From NCBI RefSeq assembly GCF_022815645.1, contig NZ_JALGRO010000007.1:62001-126000 (forward strand): DNA of 64,000 nt. Reading direction: 5' to 3'. The translations under genes and the position numbers were made by a program. Of this stretch, positions 1 to 9,331 are shown one piece after another. Origin of the DNA: Curtobacterium sp. VKM Ac-2922. Its GTDB lineage: Bacteria > Actinomycetota > Actinomycetes > Actinomycetales > Microbacteriaceae. The number at the start of each line of letters is the position of its first letter. Position 1 is the first letter of the stretch. The notes beneath the pieces are model-generated. The model saw only the letters and a program-made list of their open reading frames with translations, had not been told where the DNA came from and did not search any database.

Positions 1-521
1 GGACCGATGACGCTCGAGATGCCGAACACGGCCAGGAAGTAGCCCTGGTACTTCGCGCGCTCACGAGGAGCCAGGATGTCGCCCATGATGGCCAGCGGCA
101 GCGACATCAGCGCGCCGGCACCGATGCCCTGGAAAGCACGGAAGGCCGCGAGCATGATCATCGAGGTCGACAGGGTCGACAGCAGCGAGCCGAGGATGAA
201 CACCGCGATGCCGAAGATGTACAGCGGGCGGCGGCCGAAGACGTCGGAGAGCTTGCCGTAGATCGGCGTCGTGATGGTGCTGGCGATGAGGTACGCGGTC
301 GTCACCCAGGCCTGCTGGTCGAGGCCGTGCAGGTCGTCGCCGATGGTGCGGATGGCCGTACCGACGATCGTCTGGTCGAGGGACGACAGGAACATGCCGG
401 CCATCAGGCCGTAGATGACGAGCAGGATCTGGCGGTGCGACATGATCGGCTTGCCCGGCGCGGCGGCCGGTGCCTGGGGTCGCCCGCCGGACACCTGGAC
501 CGGTGCAGTGGCTGTTGACAT
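1..521 (-). CDS. MFS drug exporter, DHA2 (EmrB/QacA) type, 3' end cut by window
   Basis: Only the first 173 codons lie in the window. After a 28-residue polar N-terminus come several hydrophobic segments beginning with ILLVIYGLMAGMFLSSLDQT. The SLDQTIVGTAIRTI stretch and the loop motif YGKLSDVFGRRPLY (GKLxDxxGRR) are typical of the 14-helix drug:H+ antiporter DHA2 family, so the role is probably proton-driven efflux of toxic organic compounds across the cytoplasmic membrane. The ATG at 521 has a GAAGGA ribosome site six bases upstream. The upstream region carries two matching inverted repeats, so expression is likely repressed by an unlinked or off-window regulator. Substrate cannot be told from sequence. 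Confidence 0.93.
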   Translation of the reverse strand, partial: MSTATAPVQVSGGRPQAPAAAPGKPIMSHRQILLVIYGLMAGMFLSSLDQTIVGTAIRTIGDDLHGLDQQAWVTTAYLIASTITTPIYGKLSDVFGRRPLYIFGIAVFILGSLLSTLSTSMIMLAAFRAFQGIGAGALMSLPLAIMGDILAPRERAKYQGYFLAVFGISSVIG

Positions 522-565
522 GGAGAGTCCTTCGGAGCGGTTCGTGTGGAGTGCGGTCCGCTTCG

Positions 566-614
566 TTGCAGACGCTGCAACTTTACACCACGAGCAGTGT
601 TGCGGGCAACGCAA
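566..614 (-). promoter_or_regulatory. Twin operator sites overlapping exporter promoter
   Basis: Two copies of TTGC-N7-GCAA lie at 566-580 and 600-614, 34 bp apart. On the minus strand a possible -35 (TTGCCC) and -10 (TAAAGT, complement of 580-585) sit 18 bp apart. One site overlaps the -35 and the other lies just after the -10, as expected for a repressor such as a TetR- or MarR-family protein. The promoter boxes are inferred by eye. Confidence 0.55.
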
Positions 615-668
615 TCTTGCCGTCAGCGCACGTTCGTGAGTGCCCCTTCAGGAAGGTACGGTCGGAGC

Positions 669-1604
669 ATGGGGCGGACGACGTGGGCCGAGGTACCGGA
701 GCAGCTGCGCGCGCAGGTCGAGGGGGTGCTCGGAGGCCGGGTGGTCACCGCCGACTCGCAGGCCGGCGGGTACTCCCCCGGTGGCGCCGACCGGGTCGTG
801 ACCGACACCGGCACGCGGGCGTTCGTCAAGACGCTCTCACGGTCACGGAACGCGGACGGGTTCGCCCTGCACGGACAGGAGGCCCGGGTCATGTCCGCGC
901 TGCCGTCCGGTGTGCAGGCACCCCGGCTCCGGGCCGCGCTCACCGCCGACGTCGGCGCTGACCGGTGGATCGCGGTGGTCCTCGAGGACGTCGAGGGCCG
1001 TCACCCGGGGCGCGCGCTCGACGGCGCCGAGGTCACCGCCGTGCTCGACGCGCTGCACACGCTCCCGCTCGCCACGGGCGCCCTCGCCGAGCTGCCGCGC
1101 GCCGCATCCGACCTGGCGTCGGACTTCGCGAGCTGGGACCGGATGCTCGCCGAGGGGCTGCCGGACGTGGTCCCCGCCGAGGTGGCAGCACACGCACCAC
1201 GGATGGCGGTCGCGGCTCGTGCGGGGGCGGCGGCCGTCGACGGCGAGCACCTCGTCCACCTCGACTGCCGCGCCGACAACCTGATCATCGACCGGGACGG
1301 CGTGGTGTGGATCGTCGACTGGCCCTGGGCCGGGATCGGCGCGCACTGGCTCGACCCGCTGACCTACCTGCTCGACGCGCTGGTCCGCGGCGAGGACGTC
1401 GACGTCGAACACCACCTGGCGTCGCACCCGGTGTTCGCCGGGGTGTCGCCCGTGTCCGTCGACGCGGTGCTGGCCGGACTCGCGGGCACGTTCTTCGAGA
1501 AGGCGTCCCGCCCCGCTCCACCGAACATGCCGACGCTGCGGGCGTTCCAGCACTCCGAGGCACTCGCTGCCGCGGCGTGGCTGCTGCGCCGCTGGGACGA
1601 CTGA
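669..1604 (+). CDS. Aminoglycoside phosphotransferase-family kinase
   Basis: A 311-residue protein of the APH/choline-kinase fold. The C-terminal half shows the catalytic loop HLDCRADNLIID (HxDxxxxN) followed by VWIVDWPWAGIG, which supplies the metal-binding Asp. The family phosphorylates small molecules such as aminoglycosides, macrolides or sugars, but the substrate is not predictable here. I place the start at ATG 669 because a TACGGT box six bases upstream fits a leaderless transcript; the open frame extends to 546, but that part would overlap the regulatory region of the divergent exporter. No ribosome site is well placed. Confidence 0.85.
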   Translation: MGRTTWAEVPEQLRAQVEGVLGGRVVTADSQAGGYSPGGADRVVTDTGTRAFVKTLSRSRNADGFALHGQEARVMSALPSGVQAPRLRAALTADVGADRWIAVVLEDVEGRHPGRALDGAEVTAVLDALHTLPLATGALAELPRAASDLASDFASWDRMLAEGLPDVVPAEVAAHAPRMAVAARAGAAAVDGEHLVHLDCRADNLIIDRDGVVWIVDWPWAGIGAHWLDPLTYLLDALVRGEDVDVEHHLASHPVFAGVSPVSVDAVLAGLAGTFFEKASRPAPPNMPTLRAFQHSEALAAAAWLLRRWDD

Positions 1605-1627
1605 GCAGCGGCAGCCCCGAGCCGCGG

Positions 1628-2281
1628 TCAGTCGCGGGGAGCGAGTTCGCGCCGGAGCGACCGGAGCACCCGCATCAGCACGTCCCGCTTCGTCTGGCTC
1701 GCCTCGGACGCCCGGGTCAGGGCTGCGCGCGGCCGGAGGACGAGGTGTCCGCGGTCCGTTTCGATCCAGATGCCGTACTCCTGCCGCTGGCCGCGCACCC
1801 ACGTCGTGGCCATGTCGATGGTGCGCACCCGGTCCCACGGGACCTCGACGACCGGGGCGTCGCGCCCGCGCGCCCAACCATGCAGCCCCGCGTGGTCCAC
1901 GGTCCAGATCGTCGGACGCGGCGCGGGGAGATCGTCCGGTCCCCGGACCGAGCGCGTCACGACGGGCAGGAAGAACGACGGTTCGGAACGGGACCGGATC
2001 CGTGCGAGCACCGTGCGGTCGTGGCGCCCCGCCAACCACGTCGCGATCGCAGCCCAGGGACCGGACACGACGAGCGCGAGCGGCACCAGGAGCACGATGA
2101 ACCCCCGACGCGCCTGATCGATCTGCCGCACGGCATCGGGGTGCAGCGCCTCGGCGACCAGCAAGAGCACACCGGCGATCGTCGTCAGGACGATCGCGAC
2201 GACGACGGGCCACGTCGCCGGTGGCACGCCGTCGCGCAGCCGCTGCACCCACGGGTCCGCCGAGTACTCCACGCCGCCCAT
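1628..2281 (-). CDS. Two-helix membrane protein of unknown function
   Basis: A 217-residue protein with two hydrophobic segments near residues 25-45 and 60-80, followed by a soluble domain of about 130 residues rich in beta-prone stretches (PTIWTVDHAGLHGW, EYGIWIETDRGHLVLRP). The order suggests a membrane-anchored PH-like domain, but this is only an impression. The stop codon lies 24 bases after the stop of the convergent phosphotransferase gene. The upstream boundary is limited by the divergent gene at 2346; ATG 2281 is the best start, though no strong ribosome site is present. Confidence 0.65.
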   Translation of the reverse strand: MGGVEYSADPWVQRLRDGVPPATWPVVVAIVLTTIAGVLLLVAEALHPDAVRQIDQARRGFIVLLVPLALVVSGPWAAIATWLAGRHDRTVLARIRSRSEPSFFLPVVTRSVRGPDDLPAPRPTIWTVDHAGLHGWARGRDAPVVEVPWDRVRTIDMATTWVRGQRQEYGIWIETDRGHLVLRPRAALTRASEASQTKRDVLMRVLRSLRRELAPRD

Positions 2282-2345
2282 CCTGCAGGCGCCGGTCCCC
2301 CATCTGTCCAGGAAGCGCGCCGGTGCCGCGCGTAGCGTCCCAGCG

Positions 2346-2837
2346 ATGACCGACGAGCACGGAAGCACCCGTCCCGAAGAGGACGCCGCACGTCTCGGAC
2401 TCGTCGTCGTCGGAGAGGCCGCAGCCCTGCAGTCCGGCGACGAGGCAGCCCTCGACGCGAGCGAGGAGAACATCCGCGAGACCGTCGACGGCATGGTCGA
2501 CCAGCCCCTGACGCCCCGCCAAGAGGAAGTGGTCCAGCGGCTGGCCTCGGCCGGGGGGACCCTGACCGCGGGCCTCAGCGGAGCACTCGCCGCCCAGACC
2601 GGACGGTCGGTCGACGACGTGCTCGAGGGCGCCGCGCGCAGCATCGTCTGGCAGGAACGCATGGCTGCCGAGCACGACCGTCGCGCCGCCGAGCTGGACG
2701 ACGGACTGCCGGAGCAGCACGACGACGATCAGCGGCGCACCTCGGGCGACCAGCGACAGCGCTCCGGCGAGGACACCCGCCGCGACACCGAGGAGTCGGC
2801 GGACGAGCGCCGCCGTCCCGGGTCAGACGAGCGCTGA
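2346..2837 (+). CDS. Acidic protein of unknown function with charged tail
   Basis: A 163-residue protein with no membrane segment. Residues 1-115 look folded and helical. From about residue 118 the chain is low-complexity and very polar, rich in Asp, Arg, Glu and Gln. The ATG lies exactly seven bases after TAGCGT (2333-2338), so it is probably translated from a leaderless message. It ends directly against the stop of the convergent flotillin gene (2837/2838). No family is recognised. Confidence 0.65.
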   Translation: MTDEHGSTRPEEDAARLGLVVVGEAAALQSGDEAALDASEENIRETVDGMVDQPLTPRQEEVVQRLASAGGTLTAGLSGALAAQTGRSVDDVLEGAARSIVWQERMAAEHDRRAAELDDGLPEQHDDDQRRTSGDQRQRSGEDTRRDTEESADERRRPGSDER

Positions 2838-4286
2838 CTACTCGGTCGACTCGGAGACGGTCTCGCGAGCCACTGCGCGCGCTGCCGCCTGACCGGTCGT
2901 CGTGCTCTTGACGATGTCGCTGAGCGTGAATCCGGCCGTCGCCCCGAGCAGGGCATCGACCTCGCTGAACTGACTCACGACGCTCTTGGACAGCGACCCA
3001 GCACCGTCCGAGGACACCACGGTCAGCGAGTCGATCGCGGCCATCGGTGCCGCGAGTTCGCGGGCGATCGCCGGCAGCGTCTCGAGGGCCTTGACGCGCA
3101 GCACCGCGTCAGAGTGCTCGGCGAGCGCGTCGGCCTGGGCCTTGGTGGACTCCGCCTCGGCACGACCCTTCGCGCGGATCGCGTCGGCGATCGCCTCGCC
3201 CTCGGCGCGTGACGCGTCGGCGGCGAGCTTGCGGGCCTCGGACTCGGCGTGTGCTTCGGCAGCCACGGCCTCGGCAGCGATGCGTCGTGCCTCGGCCTGC
3301 GCGCGGGCGGTCTCGATCTGGGCGGCGGCGGCGGCCTCGGCTTCGACCCGGGTCTTGCGGGCATTCGCCTCGGCGACGGCGCTGACCTCGGAGTCCAGCT
3401 CGGCACGGCGCAGCTCGGCACGCTTCTGTGCCGTGATCTGCTCTTGCTCGACGACGCCCTGCGAGGCTCGGGCCTGGGCGAGCGGGCCCGCGGCGGCGGC
3501 TTCGGCACCCGCGCGGTCGGCGTCGAGCTGCAGCGCGGCCCGCCGGATGGCCAGGGTGTTCTCGGCCTCGGCGATGGCCTGGTCGGCGCGGGCACGGGCC
3601 TCGCGCGCTTCGCGGTCGGCCTGCGCCTCGGCGTTCTCGGCCTCGAGCCGGACGCGGGCACGCTCGGCGCGGCCCAGGTCGCTGATGTACTCGTTGCGGT
3701 CCGAGATGCCCTTGATCTCGAAGGAGTCGACGTCGAGCCCCTGGCTGTGCAGGGCGTCCTTGGCGACGTCGAGCACGGCGACCGTCAGCTGGTCGCGGTT
3801 GCGGATGATGGTCGAGACGTCGGTCGCACCGATCGACGCGCGGAGTGACCCGGACAGGACCTCGCGCGCGAAGTCGTCGATCTTCTTCTCCTGCCCGAGG
3901 AACCGCTGCGCGGCGGCCCGGATGGACGAGTCGGTCTCGCCGACCTTGACGAGCGCCACTGCCTCGACGTCGATCGTGACCCCGCGGGAGTCCTGCGCGT
4001 TGACGTTGATGTCGATGGCCCGCGAGCTCAGGGAGAGCTTGGCGACCTTCTCGAAGAAGGGACGGACCAGCACGCCGGCCCCCAGCACGACCTTGATGCC
4101 GGACTCGACGGTCTCGGTGCCGTCGGCGTTCTGGACCTTGCGCGAGCGCTTGCCGGTGATGATGAGCGCTTCGTCGGCACCGGCGTTCCGGTAGACCGCC
4201 TTGGCGTAGACGAGCGCGATGACCGCGACGACGACCACCGCGCCGATGATGACCGGGATCGCTCCGAGTGCGAACAGTGCCGACAT
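2838..4286 (-). CDS. Flotillin-like SPFH/band 7 membrane scaffold protein
   Basis: A 482-residue protein. One N-terminal membrane helix (about 8-30) is followed by an SPFH domain (about 45-215), then a long Ala/Glu/Arg-rich coiled coil (about 225-400) with many AEAxAxA heptads, and a short hydrophobic C-terminal region. This layout matches FloT/YuaG, which oligomerise in the cytoplasmic membrane and organise ordered lipid regions and signalling proteins. The AAGGGGGAA ribosome site lies before ATG 4286. No NfeD-type partner is adjacent, so the gene appears monocistronic. Confidence 0.93.
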   Translation of the reverse strand: MSALFALGAIPVIIGAVVVVAVIALVYAKAVYRNAGADEALIITGKRSRKVQNADGTETVESGIKVVLGAGVLVRPFFEKVAKLSLSSRAIDINVNAQDSRGVTIDVEAVALVKVGETDSSIRAAAQRFLGQEKKIDDFAREVLSGSLRASIGATDVSTIIRNRDQLTVAVLDVAKDALHSQGLDVDSFEIKGISDRNEYISDLGRAERARVRLEAENAEAQADREAREARARADQAIAEAENTLAIRRAALQLDADRAGAEAAAAGPLAQARASQGVVEQEQITAQKRAELRRAELDSEVSAVAEANARKTRVEAEAAAAAQIETARAQAEARRIAAEAVAAEAHAESEARKLAADASRAEGEAIADAIRAKGRAEAESTKAQADALAEHSDAVLRVKALETLPAIARELAAPMAAIDSLTVVSSDGAGSLSKSVVSQFSEVDALLGATAGFTLSDIVKSTTTGQAAARAVARETVSESTE

Positions 4287-4419
4287 GTGTTCCCCCTTCG
4301 TCCGGTCGGGTGTCGACCGGGATGCTGCATCTGGTGTTCCAGGACGATCCTACGGTCCACCGATGACACACGGAGTCACGGACACGCGACCCGTGGACCC
4401 GGCTCCGTAGCCTCGGAGC

Positions 4420-5787
4420 ATGCCGAAGCGACTCCTGCTCAACGTCTTCGAGATGAACTGCGTCGGGCACATCACCCACGGACTGTGGCGTCTGCCCGGC
4501 AACGCGCGACACCGGTACACGGACATCCGGTACTGGACCGAACTCGCCCGCACCGCCGAGGCCGGCCAGTTCGACGCCGTCTTCATCGCCGACGTCCTGG
4601 GCGCGTACGACGTGTACGGGGGCTCCGCGGCACCGGCCCTGCGCGAGGGCCTGCAGATCCCGAACAACGACCCGATGCTCGTCGTGCCCGCGATGGCCGC
4701 CGTCACCGAGCACCTCGGCTTCGGCATCACCGCGTCGACCAGCTACGAGCCGCCGTTCGCGTTCGCCCGCCGCATGTCGACGCTCGACCACCTGACGAAC
4801 GGCCGCGTCGGGTGGAACGTCGTGACGAGCTACCTGCCGAACGCCGCCCGGAACTTCGGTCTGGCCACCGAGATCCCGCACGACACCCGGTACGAGATCG
4901 CCGACGAGTACCTCGACGTGCTCTACCAGCTGTGGGAGGGCTCGTGGGAGGACGATGCCGTCGTCCGCGATGCCGAGCACGGCGTGTACACGGACCCGAG
5001 CAAGGTGCACCCGATCGACCACGTCGGCACGCACTTCAGCGTCGCCGGACCGCACCTGTCCGAGCCCTCACTGCAGCGCACCCCGGCACTGTTCCTGGCG
5101 ACCGGGTCCCCGGCTGGCATCGCCCGCGCCGGCCGGCACGCCGAGGTCGTGTTCACCGGTGGACACGGGGTCCAGCGGACCGCCGACGCGGTGCGCGCCG
5201 CAGCCGAGGACGCCGGGCGCAGCCGGGACGACGTCCGGTTCGTGACGCAGGCCGCCGTCATCACGGCGCCGACCCAGCGCGAGGTCGAGGACAGGGTCGC
5301 CCAGTACCGGGCGTTCCGCAGCGAGGAGGGGCCGCTCGTCCACGGCAGCGTCCCCTTCGACGCGCTGGCACACCCGCGCAGCCGGACCGTCCGCGACGCC
5401 CTCGAGGCCGAGGGGGTTGATGGCGGGGACCGCCTGGTCGGCCGGGTCGCGCTCGACGCCACCGTCGGCGAGCTGCTCGACCGGGTCGACGAGGCCTGGC
5501 ACGGTGCGTTCTGGGCGGCCGGGGTCCCCGAGGCCGTCACCGAGCAGATCGAGAGCTGGCTGGATGACGACGGCATCGACGGCATCAACCTGCGGCAGTA
5601 CCACTCGTTCGACACCGTGCGCGACTTCGGCACGTACGTCACGCCCCTGCTGCGGGAGCGCGGCCGCCTGCCCGAGCGGTACACGCCCGGCGAGACCCTG
5701 CGCGAACGCCTGACCGGTGGCCCGGGCCGGCTGCCCGCGTCACACCCGGCCGCGGCACACCGTCGCACCACTGCCGCCGCCGTCTGA
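4420..5787 (+). CDS. LLM-class flavin-dependent monooxygenase, NtaA/SnaA/DszA type
   Basis: A 455-residue protein of the bacterial luciferase superfamily. The N-terminus (LLNVFEMNCVGHITHGLW), the segment FDAVFIADVLGAYDVYGG and the LTNGRVGWNVVTSYLPNAARNFGL block are characteristic of the nitrilotriacetate/alkanesulfonate/dibenzothiophene-sulfone subgroup. These enzymes use reduced FMN from a separate reductase to oxidise sulfur or nitrogen compounds. No flavin reductase is adjacent. ATG 4420 follows TAGCCT by six bases, consistent with leaderless translation. The actual substrate is unknown. Confidence 0.9.
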   Translation: MPKRLLLNVFEMNCVGHITHGLWRLPGNARHRYTDIRYWTELARTAEAGQFDAVFIADVLGAYDVYGGSAAPALREGLQIPNNDPMLVVPAMAAVTEHLGFGITASTSYEPPFAFARRMSTLDHLTNGRVGWNVVTSYLPNAARNFGLATEIPHDTRYEIADEYLDVLYQLWEGSWEDDAVVRDAEHGVYTDPSKVHPIDHVGTHFSVAGPHLSEPSLQRTPALFLATGSPAGIARAGRHAEVVFTGGHGVQRTADAVRAAAEDAGRSRDDVRFVTQAAVITAPTQREVEDRVAQYRAFRSEEGPLVHGSVPFDALAHPRSRTVRDALEAEGVDGGDRLVGRVALDATVGELLDRVDEAWHGAFWAAGVPEAVTEQIESWLDDDGIDGINLRQYHSFDTVRDFGTYVTPLLRERGRLPERYTPGETLRERLTGGPGRLPASHPAAAHRRTTAAAV

Positions 5788-5797
5788 TCGAGCGACG

Positions 5798-6376
5798 TCA
5801 GCCGACCAGCAACCGCCGAACCCCGTCGGTCACCACGCGCCGGGTGAGGGCACCGTCGCGCCGCGCCTTCGCCCGCAGTGCCGCACCCTCCCACAGGTCG
5901 ACCAGTTGCGCGCCGACCAGGTCCGGGTCGCGGTCGCGGTCGACGTCCCCCTGCTCCTGTGCCAGCCGGACCGCTGCCGCCAGCTGCCCCACCCAGGCCG
6001 CGAACACCGTGTCGACGTGCGCCGCGACCGTGGGTTCGTCGGTCGCGGTGTCCACGGCCAGGTTGCCCAGCAGGCACCCGTACCGGAAGTCGATGCCGGC
6101 CAGCCGGTCGAGCATGACGTCGAAGTACCCCGTGATCCGGTCGATCGCACGCGGCACCGCTTGGTCCTGCAACAGGTCGACGGGTGACGCGGCGGCGAAC
6201 CGGTCCGCGACGACCATCGCCAGGTCGGCCTTGGACCGGAAGTGGTTGTAGAACGAGCCCTTCGGCGCCCCGGCCGACCCCGTGATCGCGGCGACGCCGG
6301 TGCCCGCGTACCCGTGCTGGTGGAACTCGACGAGGGCAGCGTCGACGATCGCGTCACGCAGACTGGGTTTGGGCAT
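5798..6376 (-). CDS. TetR-family repressor
   Basis: A 192-residue regulator. Residues about 10-55 form the helix-turn-helix (IVDAALVEFHQHGYAGTGVAAITGS...GSFYNHFRSK), with the usual NHF recognition-helix end. The C-terminal ligand domain is of the TetR_C type seen in AcuR/YxaF-like regulators. It is divergent from an SDR gene at 6472, and a perfect 12-bp palindrome lies between them, so it very likely controls that gene and itself. ATG 6376 is chosen because the longer frame would run into the operator and the SDR leader. Confidence 0.9.
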   Translation of the reverse strand: MPKPSLRDAIVDAALVEFHQHGYAGTGVAAITGSAGAPKGSFYNHFRSKADLAMVVADRFAAASPVDLLQDQAVPRAIDRITGYFDVMLDRLAGIDFRYGCLLGNLAVDTATDEPTVAAHVDTVFAAWVGQLAAAVRLAQEQGDVDRDRDPDLVGAQLVDLWEGAALRAKARRDGALTRRVVTDGVRRLLVG

Positions 6377-6404
6377 GCACTGATTGTCCCACTCCGGGAA
6401 TGAG

Positions 6405-6416
6405 ACGACCGGTCGT
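6405..6416. promoter_or_regulatory. TetR operator palindrome
   Basis: ACGACCGGTCGT is a perfect 12-bp palindrome midway between the divergent tetR (start 6376) and SDR (start 6472) genes. Sequence and place fit an operator for the adjacent TetR protein. Binding is inferred. Confidence 0.6.
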
Positions 6417-6471
6417 ATTGCTCTCCTGTGACAGCGGCACCGACCGGTGCTCCGACGGAAGGAACCCCACC

Positions 6472-7326
6472 ATGACCGCACTCACCGGACAGATCGTGCT
6501 CGTCACCGGCGCGAACGGCGGACTCGGCACCGAGTTCGTACGCCAGGCCCTGGACCGCGGCGCGACGAAGGTCTACGCCGCAGCACGTCGACCCCGCGAC
6601 TGGGACGACGCCCGCGTGGTGCCGCTCGTGCTCGACGTCAGCGACCAGGCGTCGGTGTCCCACGCTGCGACCGAGGCCGCGGACGTCACCGTCGTGGTCA
6701 ACAACGCCGGGCAGCTGCGGCAGGGCGGCCTGGTCGACGGCCCGCTCGAGGACATCCGAACCCAGATCGAGACCAACCTGGTCGGCCCGCTGCTGGTCAC
6801 CCGCGCGTTCGCCCCCGCACTCCGTCAGGCGCACGGCGCCGTGGTCAACGTCGCGTCGGTGTTGAGCTGGCTCCCCGGCAGCGGCGCGTACGGCGTCTCG
6901 AAGGCCGGACTCTGGTCGGCCACCGACTCCACCCGGCTCGAGCTCGCGGGCGACGGCGTGCAGGTCGTCGGCGCCTACCTCGGCTACACGGACACCGCGA
7001 TGACCGACGGGGTGGACGCCCCGAAGAACACCCCGGAGCAGGTCGTCACCGCGGTCTTCGACGGGGTCGAGCAGGGTGCGGACGAGGTGCTGGCCGACGA
7101 GCTCACCAAGGCCGTGCGTGCGTCGCTCGGCGCCCCGAGCGCCGCGCGCACGGCCGCCCGGGCCGGCTGCCCCGGCCACGGGACGACCGGGTGGCCGGGT
7201 GCCAGCGGGCACCGGGCCTCCTGTCCGTCAGGCGGTGGCGTTCGCCACCGACACGTGCGTCAGGAACGCCACCAGGCGTCGAACGGGGTGGCCGGCACCT
7301 GGCGCTTGTGTTCGGTGGCGTGGTAG
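6472..7326 (+). CDS. Short-chain dehydrogenase/reductase with anomalous C-terminus
   Basis: The first 220 residues are a classical SDR: cofactor loop [12 protein letters not shown] motif, catalytic Ser in VASVLSW and the YGVSK active-site pair. AAGGAAC precedes ATG 6472. Beyond residue 225 ([15 protein letters not shown] onwards) the sequence loses SDR character, becomes Gly/Arg/His-rich, and runs through a hairpin (7233-7250) into the convergent nadE gene, overlapping it by 67 bases. Typical relatives are about 230-240 residues long, so either a small indel moved the frame near 7130 or the extension is real. It is probably controlled by the divergent TetR. Confidence 0.82.
   Translation: MTALTGQIVLVTGANGGLGTEFVRQALDRGATKVYAAARRPRDWDDARVVPLVLDVSDQASVSHAATEAADVTVVVNNAGQLRQGGLVDGPLEDIRTQIETNLVGPLLVTRAFAPALRQAHGAVVNVASVLSWLPGSGAYGVSKAGLWSATDSTRLELAGDGVQVVGAYLGYTDTAMTDGVDAPKNTPEQVVTAVFDGVEQGADEVLADELTKAVRASLGAPSAARTAARAGCPGHGTTGWPGASGHRASCPSGGGVRHRHVRQERHQASNGVAGTWRLCSVAW
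7233..7250. terminator. Hairpin between convergent SDR and nadE
   Basis: CGGTGGCG and CGCCACCG form a perfect 8-bp stem around a two-base turn, with no T-run. It lies just beyond the nadE stop and inside the anomalous SDR tail, where a shared bidirectional terminator would be expected. Confidence 0.45.
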
Positions 7327-8081
7327 CGGGCCTCGATCGCCTCGGCGACCTCGACCGGCACGTCGTGCCCCTGCAGGTACGCGTCGATCTCGGCGTAGCG
7401 CATGCCGAGGTTGGCTTCGTCCGTCTGGCCCGGCAGGTCGTCGAGCAGGTCGGCGGTGGGGGCCTTCTGGTACAGCCGCGCGGGCGCACCGAGGTGCTCG
7501 AGCAGCTGACGCCCCTGGCTCTTGGTCAGCCCGGTGAGCGGCGTCAGGTCGACCCCGCCGTCGCCGTACTTGGTGAAGAAGCCCGTGACGGCCTCGGCCG
7601 CGTGGTCGGTGCCGACGACGAGCAGGCCCCGCTGCCCGGCCACCGCGTACTGGGCGACCATGCGCATCCGGGCCTTGACGTTGCCCTTGACGAAGTCGCT
7701 CAGCTCGACGCCGGAGTCCTGCGTGTCCTGCACGACCCCGTCGACGCCGTGCTGGATGTTCACGGTGATCCCCGGCTCGGCCGCGATGAACTGCAGCGCG
7801 AGCTGCGCGTCGTCCTCGTCGGCCTGGGTGCGGTACGGCATGCGGACGGTCGTGAACGACGCGTCGTGGCCGTCGGCGCGCAGGGACTCGATCGCGAGCT
7901 GGCAGAGCCGGCCGGCGAGCGAGGAGTCCTGTCCACCGCTGATGGCGAGGACCAGGCCCTTGGCACCGGTGGTCAGCAGGTAGTCACGGAGGAATCCGAC
8001 GCGACGCTCGACTTCTGCAGCCGGGTCGATGTCGGGCTGGACGTTGAGGTCGGCTGCGATGGCCGCTTGGAGTTCACGCAT
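7260..8081 (-). CDS. nadE: Ammonia-dependent NAD+ synthetase
   Basis: A 273-residue protein, the normal length for the ammonia-dependent class. The P-loop-like [12 protein letters not shown] motif binds [25 protein letters not shown] and [19 protein letters not shown] are conserved NadE blocks. It converts deamido-NAD to NAD+ in the last step of NAD synthesis in the cytoplasm. ATG 8081 starts at [12 protein letters not shown], matching family N-termini; the longer frame would overlap the upstream permease. It lies 22 bases after that permease and may be cotranscribed. Confidence 0.97.
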   Translation of the reverse strand: MRELQAAIAADLNVQPDIDPAAEVERRVGFLRDYLLTTGAKGLVLAISGGQDSSLAGRLCQLAIESLRADGHDASFTTVRMPYRTQADEDDAQLALQFIAAEPGITVNIQHGVDGVVQDTQDSGVELSDFVKGNVKARMRMVAQYAVAGQRGLLVVGTDHAAEAVTGFFTKYGDGGVDLTPLTGLTKSQGRQLLEHLGAPARLYQKAPTADLLDDLPGQTDEANLGMRYAEIDAYLQGHDVPVEVAEAIEARYHATEHKRQVPATPFDAWWRS

Positions 8082-8103
8082 ACCCCAGTATCCCCCGCGA
8101 TCC

Positions 8104-9243
8104 CTACTGTGCGCCGACTGCTTCGGACCGCTTCTGCCGCCACGGCTTGGCGGGCGTGTCCGGCCCGTCCCAGACCTGCACGGCACCCCACGCAGCGGCC
8201 AGCAGCGGCACGGCGATGACCGCACCGGTGATGCCCGCCAGCACGGTGCCCGCCGTCAGGCCGATCAGGATGACCAGGCCGTGCAGCTGCAGCGTCTTGC
8301 CCATCAGGACCGGCTGCAGGAAGTTGCCCTCGAGCTGGTTCACCAGGATCACGATGCCGACGACGATCAGCGCCTGCACCGGTCCGAGCGCGACCAGGGC
8401 GACGAGCGCTGCCAGGATGCCGGCGGCCGTCGCACCGACGATCGGGATGAACGCCGTGATGAACACGACGACGGCCAGGGGCAGCGCGAGCGGCACCCCG
8501 ACGATCGCGATGCCCACGCCGATGCCGATGGCGTCGACGGCGGCCACCATCGCCGTGCCCCGGACGTACCCGCCCAGGGTCGACACGACGCGGTCGCCGA
8601 CGCGGCGCGCACGGTCGTAGCGCGCACCGGTGAAGGGGCGGAGCAGGAACTCCCAGATCTTCGGGCCGTCCTTGAGGAAGAAGAACAGCACGACGATCAT
8701 CAGCACGAGTCCGGTCAGGAAGTTCGCGGTGGCCGAGGCCCCGGCGAGCGCCCCCGACCCGAACTTGGCGCTCGTGACGAAGTCGGTGGCGGCCTTGGTC
8801 GCGCTGTCGATCTGCGAGTCCGTGATCGAGAACGGCAGCGACGTCACCCAGCCCTGCAGCTGCTGGAACCCGTCGACCGCGGACTGCTGCAGGTCGGACC
8901 ACTGGTTCTCGACCGCGACGACGATGAGCCACGCGACCAGCCCGAGCACGACCAGCACACCCAGCAGCACGGCCAGCGTGGCGATGACCGACGGCACGTG
9001 GTGTCGGCGCAACCAGGACACGACGGGGTGCATCGCGCTGGCGATGATGAGCGCGAGCAGGATCGGGATCGTCACGACGCTGAGCGTGGCGACGGCGTAG
9101 ACGATGCCGATCACGATGACCAGGACGATGATGACCTGCAGGCACCGGGTGGCGAGTCCGCCGAACGCGTCCGACCAGGCCTTCCGCGCTCCGGTCGCCG
9201 GCTGGTCGCCCGGGGCAGGGGCGGACGGGGTGAAGAACGGCAT
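8104..9243 (-). CDS. AI-2E family (YdiK/TqsA-type) membrane permease
   Basis: A 379-residue integral membrane protein with about eight hydrophobic segments, including the [15 protein letters not shown] loop after the long central soluble part and the closing [29 protein letters not shown] region, both typical of the family. Members export or exchange small solutes; TqsA was linked to autoinducer-2, others to Na+/H+ exchange, so the substrate is open. AAGGATC precedes ATG 9243. The nadE gene follows 22 bases downstream. Confidence 0.92.
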   Translation of the reverse strand: MPFFTPSAPAPGDQPATGARKAWSDAFGGLATRCLQVIIVLVIVIGIVYAVATLSVVTIPILLALIIASAMHPVVSWLRRHHVPSVIATLAVLLGVLVVLGLVAWLIVVAVENQWSDLQQSAVDGFQQLQGWVTSLPFSITDSQIDSATKAATDFVTSAKFGSGALAGASATANFLTGLVLMIVVLFFFLKDGPKIWEFLLRPFTGARYDRARRVGDRVVSTLGGYVRGTAMVAAVDAIGIGVGIAIVGVPLALPLAVVVFITAFIPIVGATAAGILAALVALVALGPVQALIVVGIVILVNQLEGNFLQPVLMGKTLQLHGLVILIGLTAGTVLAGITGAVIAVPLLAAAWGAVQVWDGPDTPAKPWRQKRSEAVGAQ

Positions 9244-9331
9244 GCGGATCCTTGTCGTCGTGACGGCGGCGCGATCTGGATGCGAACGCTCCCCCGATGA
9301 TGTCAGGCGTCCGGTGACTACGCTCAGGGTC

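Noticed and set aside
2986-4194. 402-codon frame opposite the flotillin gene
   Set aside because: Ala/Ser/Arg-only composition mirrors the coiled-coil codons of the flotillin gene on the other strand.
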